A DNA stretch of 64,000 bases from Anthopleura xanthogrammica. Taxonomy: Eukaryota > Cnidaria > Anthozoa > Actiniaria > Actiniidae. Position numbers and translations under genes: made by a program. This document shows positions 59,201-64,000 of this stretch, one piece after another. Location of the stretch: NCBI GenBank assembly GCA_964019055.1, contig OZ025216.1:6005840-6069839 (forward strand), written 5' to 3'. The notes beneath the pieces are model-generated. The model made no database searches. It was not told the origin of the DNA and worked only from the letters and a program-made list of their open reading frames with translations. Every line of letters starts with the position of its first letter. Position 1 is the first letter of the stretch.

Positions 59201-62200
59201 TCATTGACATTCGTCATACCCTCTACTACGGTGTACAGCTATTTCAAAAAGGTTGAAGGGGCGAACGGCGATTGATGATTGGTGAGGTAAAATAACCAAG
59301 TAAAATGAGAATGACGTTTTCAATTTAAAAAAAAATTAACAAGATGAACAAACCATACTCAGTACTCGTCATCTAATGTCTTCGCTGAATGGTGCAGGCA
59401 TTTTTTAGCTATGAATATGAAGAAATTCTTATTGTTCCAAAGTTTCTTTTGGTCATGCAATCGAAACCTTTTCAACCTTTTTTGAAATGTAGCTGTATAA
59501 AGTTCACTGATTGAAATGAACTATTGCCCGTTCTCCTTGGTGTGTTAACCATACCGTAGAATCTCAGTTATAAGCCATCCGCTTATGCAATTTCCTAAGG
59601 GTTATACAATAGCTGTAAAAGCTTTATGACACTAATGTGCTTAGAAACACTAATCTGACTAAATTGTCATAATTGTGCTAAGGGGCTGCACGGTGGACTC
59701 TATCAATGAAGGGGGCGCCATAACGGGGGGGGGGGGGGGGGGGGGGGGGTGACAGAAAAAACTGTCTTTGGCCTCTCGTTAAAAGGACACTGGCTATACG
59801 TTTATAAGCTCAGTATTTTACAAACACTCTTTTGCGATTCTACGGTATTCATCCACTTTCACTTATGATGATATTTATAAGCAAAAAATTCCCCAAAAAA
59901 TTGAACTGTAAGGGTTGCGTTTTTTTGTCGTAGTATTTATATTTGGTGGTCGCCTATGTTTCCTCACTTATTAAAATGTTGATATATAATAATCATAATA
60001 ATAATAATACGTTTTAAACGCTCTGCAGTTTATCAATACTGTATTTAGGTAACCCATATAGTAGCGAATTACAAAAATCTAACCTAGATGTAACAAATGC
60101 GCGAATGAACGTTTCAGCAGACTGAACGAGTTTGGATGTGACAATGCTCATACTTATTATACATAGATCTGTGTTCATTTATGCTTCCACTTTGTGATTT
60201 GTGTGGGTCTTTTCAATAGACCATTTCACAGTTGTCGTCGATCAACCTCAGCCTCTATAGTGTATAATATATTCTTTAGAATTTGACTACAGATCACGGA
60301 ATTTAAGGAATTTTGCTTGAAGATTTTCCCCGCGACACTGCGAAAAATTCGTCATTTTGAGTTGCGAGGTTTTGACTTAAGATCAGAAACTCGCAACGTA
60401 TTGCGGACTTAAGTCGAAATTACGCTGAAAAATCGTTCCATTTGGCATATTACATGGTATAAACCTTTCGCTCAATAGCGTTGCCAGAAAAATCGTAACG
60501 TCCCCTTCACGTTCTGAATCTAGCCGGCTTTGGTCCCGCGTATTTCCTCTGCGTCCCGCAACAGTTCTCCTTCCTGGATCCCTGCCATGCATACCGCCAT
60601 CTGATCTTGTTTCTTGACATCGTAGTAATGAAATGCATTTTGGGTAGGCGTAGCGCAAAATATCGTCGACGAAGCTGTTACAAATGGCCATAAATAAACT
60701 TTATCAGAAAAACAAACGCAAAGAGATTACTACGTTTCGACATCGTCCGATGTCATTATCAAGTGAATTAAATATAAGTATTTAATTCACTTTATAATGA
60801 CATCGGACGATGTCGAAACGTAGTAATCTCTTTGCGTTTGTTTTTCTGATGAAGTTTATATCAAAGTCTAGACTCATCATAAATAAACTTCCTGAAAATT
60901 CGCCATTCTGCGTTGCGAATTTTTAAAGCTGAATCAAAAACTCGCAACGCGTTGCCGAATCCGAAAATCGTATTATGTGGCATGTTACACTGCATCAATT
61001 TTTCGCGCAACGGTGTATCACGAAAAACCGTCTTTGCGAATCGTTCCGTCTAACAGCTTTACTTCAATATCCTGGTGTTTTTTTTACTTCAACAGAGTTG
61101 GTGAGGGTCGGGCATGCTGGAGTCTAGGCAATGCCCATACAGCTTTGGGTAACCATGAGTTGGCCTTGGAATATGCTCAAAAACATTATAATATTTCGAA
61201 AGAGGTGAGGATAATTTTGTGTGAAATATTTTGATGCTAAAACAAACAAGCTTCTTTAAGATTCTTTTGACAGGAAGAGGTCCTGAAGTGATCAAAATTC
61301 TAAGTAGAAGGAGTATTCACCACTTTTCATACAGCAGTTCACTGGTCAAACACAAAACATTCAGTTGAGGCTGCAAATTTAAATAATCCTAGTTAATTTT
61401 TTTAAACTGCCTTGCAGCCTAGATTGAATGCTTTTTCTGTGACCAGTGAACCAATGTATGGAAAATGGTGAATGCAATAAACTGCTACTGTTCTAAGATA
61501 TCAACATTATCAACCAAAGGCAATATTAATAAATAAATAAAATAATAATAATAATAATAATAAACTAATGTACAAGCAGTACCGTATGAGAGAGTGCTTT
61601 GAGAACGACGTAATCCCATTCATTTTGTTGAATGAAAGGACTGCAGTACCATGGACCTGTATTTTATTTTATTTTATTTTAATATAATCTAACCAAAGAG
61701 ACATTATCACTACATGTACACATTATCATACGTAGGTTGGAGATCGCACAGGTCAGATTACGGCACAGATGAACATTTCTGATCTAAAGGCACTGCTTGG
61801 CATTCAAGACAAACAAACACCTAACGATGCTGAAAGGTATCAATTGGCCACATTTTGTCATTTGAGAAAGCATCTCAAGATTAGTTTTGACACTTTTGAA
61901 AGCCTGTAATTCTGGTTCTTTCCATGTAAACAGGATCAAATTTGTCAGACTTACTAATCTTGAGATGCTTTCTCAAATGACCATTTTAGGGGAGCTTATT
62001 AGAGAGAGGGGGGCTTATTTGAGAGGGGGTCTTAATAGGGGGGATTTACGATTTATCATCTTTCATTAATGATCTATTCTTTATTAGATTTCATAATATG
62101 TACATGTTAGTATTTCTTGACCTAATTTTATATTAATAATAATAGTTTTTCTTAATTGTTATCTATATTTGCACATTTTTATAGTATTTAGCTAGGTCAT

Positions 62201-63873
62201 TCTTTTCTCACTTTAGTGACATTAATGTGAAGCACTTTTAAATATTGAAAAAGTTTAAGTGCCATTAATATTACCACCATCACACTATGACATACATCCG
62301 CAGTCAAAAAGTCACATAACCCTCTTAAACGAAAATCTTACTAATTAAAATCGATATGGTAGGAAAACCTACTTCACACAGAGAGTGTGTTCAGAGGGTT
62401 TTCTATAATAAACTTGGAGTAAATTTATGCGTAGAGATTTTTGACACATCTGAACTAATAGAGCTTGTAGTGGTCACTGTAAATGATTTATATTCTGTTG
62501 CATTATAGTGAAATCAGTGCAGCTGAACCAACTCAACGAAACTCGAGTCCTGGATCGATCAAACAACTGTTCCGTAAACACAGCAAATCTGATTCAGGTA
62601 CTATGATCTTCATGATCAAATTACACACATCAATCAGTACCCAAAACTGTTGTGATCTGTTTTACTGTATGTCTATTATTGTCTAACTAACAACCATGCG
62701 ACCCCCAAAGTTTGATGTCTCGTTTGCCAACTAGCATTTCGACAGCTGTCAATCAAGAACTTAACTAGAAAAATTACATTTTTGAGAGAAATTTTAGACC
62801 TGAATTAAAGGTTTTAGACTATTAGAGGATTAAAATATTTGATTCAGTCCAAAATCTCTCTCAAAAACTGATGGAATTTGTCTAGTTTAGTTCTTTGATT
62901 GACAGCCGTTAAAATGCTAGTTGGCAAACAAGACATCAAACATCGGGGGTTGCACTTCAACGATAATGGTTGTAAGTAAATATAATGTAATGAAAGTACC
63001 TTTTAGCACCTTTAGCTTTACCTACTTGAATGGCTTATAACAACTAGCTTGTACTTTTGCTTTCAGAAAAGCGTAAAGATGGGCAGGTATGTGCACATTT
63101 TTATCTGTTTTATTTTATTTTTCTGACATTGATTTAATGAAAACTACCAAGGGAGTAAAATGTATAAGAAGTTTCTACCTCCTTCTCTTAGACATGCTTC
63201 GATAGGTGGGATAAAATGTCATTTGTATACATATCTTAAACTTCGTTTGTCTGTTTATAGGGAAAAGATCAAAGTCGTAAGTTTCCCGTAGCTGGAAGTT
63301 CACGGCCAGTTGATGCTGCTCAAGTTCAAGTTAGAGTCTCGTCAAATCAGGTTTGCATACAGTCATAGAATGATTCAAAATGATTCAAAATGATTACATT
63401 TCTATAAGTTGTTATTATAGTGGATGTGACTCTAATTTCCTTCTAAGTAACAGAAACAATGAATTGTATATGCTCTGACAGACGTCAGTATTGTTAATGT
63501 GCTACCAGACCATTTTCAGTTGATTTCTGTTGGAAATAAGATCATAGGATAGAAACCTGGTATTATGAATTTATGGAATCGCTCAGTTAGTCATGCAGTG
63601 AAATTTTATGTTTTAAATTTTATCACTCTTTTCATTGACAGGAAAGAGGGCCTATTGGTGATTCTCTTGATGACAGTTTCTTTGACATGCTAAGTCGATA
63701 TCAAGGGCAGCGAATGAATGAGCAAAGGTGTGACGCTCCCAGTGAGATGGAAGAGAAGAGTAAAAGTGCAGATGACTTGTTAGAATTGGTTGCAAGAATA
63801 CAAGGAGATCGAATGGATGAACAAAGATTTGAGCTTAGAGACCCCGAAGATACTGTGGATACAGCCTCTCAAA
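47299..63873 (+). CDS. GPSM2: GPSM2/LGN (Pins) polarity and spindle-orientation adaptor, partial
   Basis: Cytoplasmic/cortical scaffold linking G-alpha-i (GoLoco motifs) with NuMA or Inscuteable (TPRs) to orient the mitotic spindle. Exons, phase-checked: 47299-47661, 52173-52315, 55463-55586, 56256-56371, 58205-58256, 59089-59192, 61096-61204, 61736-61836, 62509-62597, 63067-63086, 63261-63350, 63642-63873; about 514 residues before the right edge. Residues 1-370 form the TPR array with repeated NLGN signatures (SGNLGNTLKVLGKFDEAI, ALYNLGNVYHAKG, CGNLGNTHYLLGNFDLAI, ACWSLGNAHTALGNHELAL). A charged linker follows, then GoLoco 1 (FFDMLSRYQGQRMNEQR) and GoLoco 2 (LLELVARIQGDRMDEQR), each with the DQR-type arginine. 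Further GoLoco motifs should lie beyond the window. An invertebrate single gene would be co-orthologous to vertebrate GPSM1 and GPSM2; I use GPSM2 for the resemblance. ATG 47299 follows an in-frame stop (TAA at 47284-47286). Confidence 0.95.
48490..48641. repeat. MITE, TGACCAGTGAAC family, copy 1
   Basis: GTTCACTGGTCACAGACAAA and inverted end TTGCAGCCTCGACTGAATGC...CAATGAACCAATGTATGG. Sister of 61315-61473. GPSM2 intron 1. Confidence 0.65.
48696..48713 (+). repeat. Poly-G tract
   Basis: Run of about 18 G in GPSM2 intron 1. Confidence 0.85.
50120..50190. repeat. 33-bp tandem pair
   Basis: CTATTG(T/C)TCTATGTTTTTGT + TCGACTTTTT occurs twice in GPSM2 intron 1. Confidence 0.85.
50504..50729. mobile_element. 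MITE, ATACTCCAGTTTC family, copy 3
   Basis: Left arm and central hairpin (TTCAACTTGCACATTCTTTAC ... GTAAAGAATGTGTAAGTTGA) match 34938-35289; right arm truncated. GPSM2 intron 1. Confidence 0.8.
51035..51331. mobile_element. MITE, ATGGCNGCCAT ends
   Basis: GATATGGCGGCCATCTTGAA...CATTATGGGATGCC at left, inverted GGCATCCCATGATTTAAGATGGCTGCCATATC at right (given with the middle varying). Each end carries a YY1-like GCCAT core. GPSM2 intron 1. Confidence 0.7.
52316..55462. other. GPSM2 intron 2, no feature recognised
   Basis: A 3.1-kb intron. No further exon with splice-framed homology, no clear terminal inverted repeats, and no microsatellite were recognised here. Confidence 0.45.
55686..55905. 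mobile_element. MITE, GTTTGATGTCTCG family, copy 1
   Basis: AAGTTTGATGTCTCGTTTGC then a long foldback (AGAACTAAACTAGAAAAA / TTTTTCTAGTTTGGTTCT). GPSM2 intron 3. Confidence 0.8.
56472..56596. mobile_element. MITE with CCTGGTTCCAGAGGC ends
   Basis: CCTGGTTCCAGAGGCTCTT at left and GCGCCTCTGGAACCAGG at right; 125 bp, GPSM2 intron 4. Confidence 0.8.
56746..57023. mobile_element. MITE, GTTTGATGTCTCG family, copy 2 (complete)
   Basis: Outer ends CCATTATTGTTGAAGTGCG and CGCACTTCAACGATAATGG; inner arms as in the 55686 and 62691 copies. About 278 bp, nearly fully self-complementary. GPSM2 intron 4. Confidence 0.85.
57132..57279. mobile_element. MITE, CAATAGACCATTT ends
   Basis: CAATAGACCATTT at left and AAATGGTCTATTG at right; includes TGAGGTTGATCGACGA. 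Single-end relatives at 60214-60314 and 43174-43215. GPSM2 intron 4. Confidence 0.75.
59234..59497. mobile_element. MITE, TACAGCTATTTCAAAAAGG ends
   Basis: Left TACAGCTATTTCAAAAAGGT, right CCTTTTTTGAAATGTAGCTGTA minus small changes; 264 bp in GPSM2 intron 6. Confidence 0.75.
59727..59748 (+). repeat. Poly-G tract
   Basis: Run of about 22 G in GPSM2 intron 6. Confidence 0.85.
60214..60314. repeat. Partial CAATAGACCATTT element
   Basis: CAATAGACCATTTCACAGTT then GTCGTCGATCAACCTCAGCC; same as the inverted right half of 57132-57279. GPSM2 intron 6. Confidence 0.65.
60350..61050. repeat. Diverged direct repeats flanking a snapback
   Basis: Blocks at about 60362-60500 and 60910-61035 share AACTCGCAACG, a GCATATTACA/GCATGTTACA segment and a GAAAAA(T/C)CGT tail. 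Between them is the hairpin 60694-60859. The arrangement looks like one element duplicated or interrupted. Confidence 0.5.
60694..60859. mobile_element. Near-perfect snapback element in GPSM2 intron 6
   Basis: Arms of about 80 bp (through CGTTTCGACATCGTCCGATG / CATCGGACGATGTCGAAACG) with a loop of a few bases at ATATAAGTAT. Only a few mismatches, so recent or under correction. Confidence 0.85.
61315..61473. mobile_element. MITE, TGACCAGTGAAC family, copy 2
   Basis: Ends ATTCACCACTTTTCATAC and the inverted GTATGGAAAATGGTGAAT; inner CAGTTCACTGGTCA / TGACCAGTGAAC. GPSM2 intron 7. Confidence 0.8.
61858..61980. mobile_element. Inverted repeat just after the GPSM2 exon-8 donor
   Basis: TCATTTGAGAAAGCATCTCA... 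and its exact complement (28-bp arms). Starts 22 bp after the end of exon 8. Confidence 0.8.
62691..62969. mobile_element. MITE, GTTTGATGTCTCG family, copy 3
   Basis: Same arms as 56746-57023, right end CACTTCAACGATAATGG intact, left end slightly shortened. GPSM2 intron 9. Confidence 0.85.
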
Positions 63874-64000
63874 GTAAGTTACGGTAGATGTATATATTAT
63901 CTAACTATATATTAACTACAAGAACTTTGTCATATAGAAAATAAAATTTAAAATACCAAAATGCTAAATACGAATTAATTAGAAAATTATGGCAAATTTA

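Overview
The window is animal (metazoan) nuclear DNA: intron-rich, about 60-65% A+T, with four recognisable conserved eukaryotic genes and a very dense load of short inverted-repeat transposable elements, SINEs and simple repeats. Protein sequences are clearly of vertebrate-like families but diverged. Together with the short introns and many foldback MITEs this suggests a non-vertebrate metazoan, most likely a cnidarian (anthozoan). That taxonomic guess is inference.

Layout. (1) 369-4433, minus strand: 5' part of ZZZ3, the ZZ/SANT-domain subunit of the ATAC histone acetyltransferase complex; it runs off the left edge. (2) 4434-15011: intergenic. It is dominated by a ~4.2-kb, ~104-copy 40-bp satellite with 1.25-kb and 1.09-kb higher-order blocks (4899-9074), followed by MITEs, tandem duplications and an A-rich purine tract. 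(3) 15012-24718, minus strand: complete RBPJ / Suppressor of Hairless (CSL), the DNA-binding effector of Notch signalling, reconstructed as 15 coding exons with continuous phase (594 aa). Two introns use GC donors and one intron is almost entirely a TIR element. (4) 24719-27330: divergent intergenic region with a SINE and seven 79-bp hairpin-forming repeats. (5) 27331-43568, plus strand: complete POMT1, protein O-mannosyltransferase 1 (22 coding exons, 811 aa). It has a tandem duplication of the exon-13 splice acceptor and a 27-bp minisatellite in its last intron. (6) 43569-47298: intergenic, with a decayed non-LTR retrotransposon interrupted by at least three nested MITEs. (7) 47299-63873, plus strand: GPSM2/LGN (Pins) with its whole TPR array and the first two GoLoco motifs. 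The 3' end lies off the right edge.

The four genes have unrelated roles: chromatin acetylation, Notch transcription, ER O-mannosylation, and spindle orientation/cell polarity. I see no operon-like logic. All exon models were read by hand from splice sites and homology remembered at family level; each junction was checked for reading-frame phase. I found no evidence of an undescribed multi-gene system. The unusual content is structural: the satellite, the MITE families shared between introns of neighbouring genes, the non-canonical introns and the exon-edge duplication.
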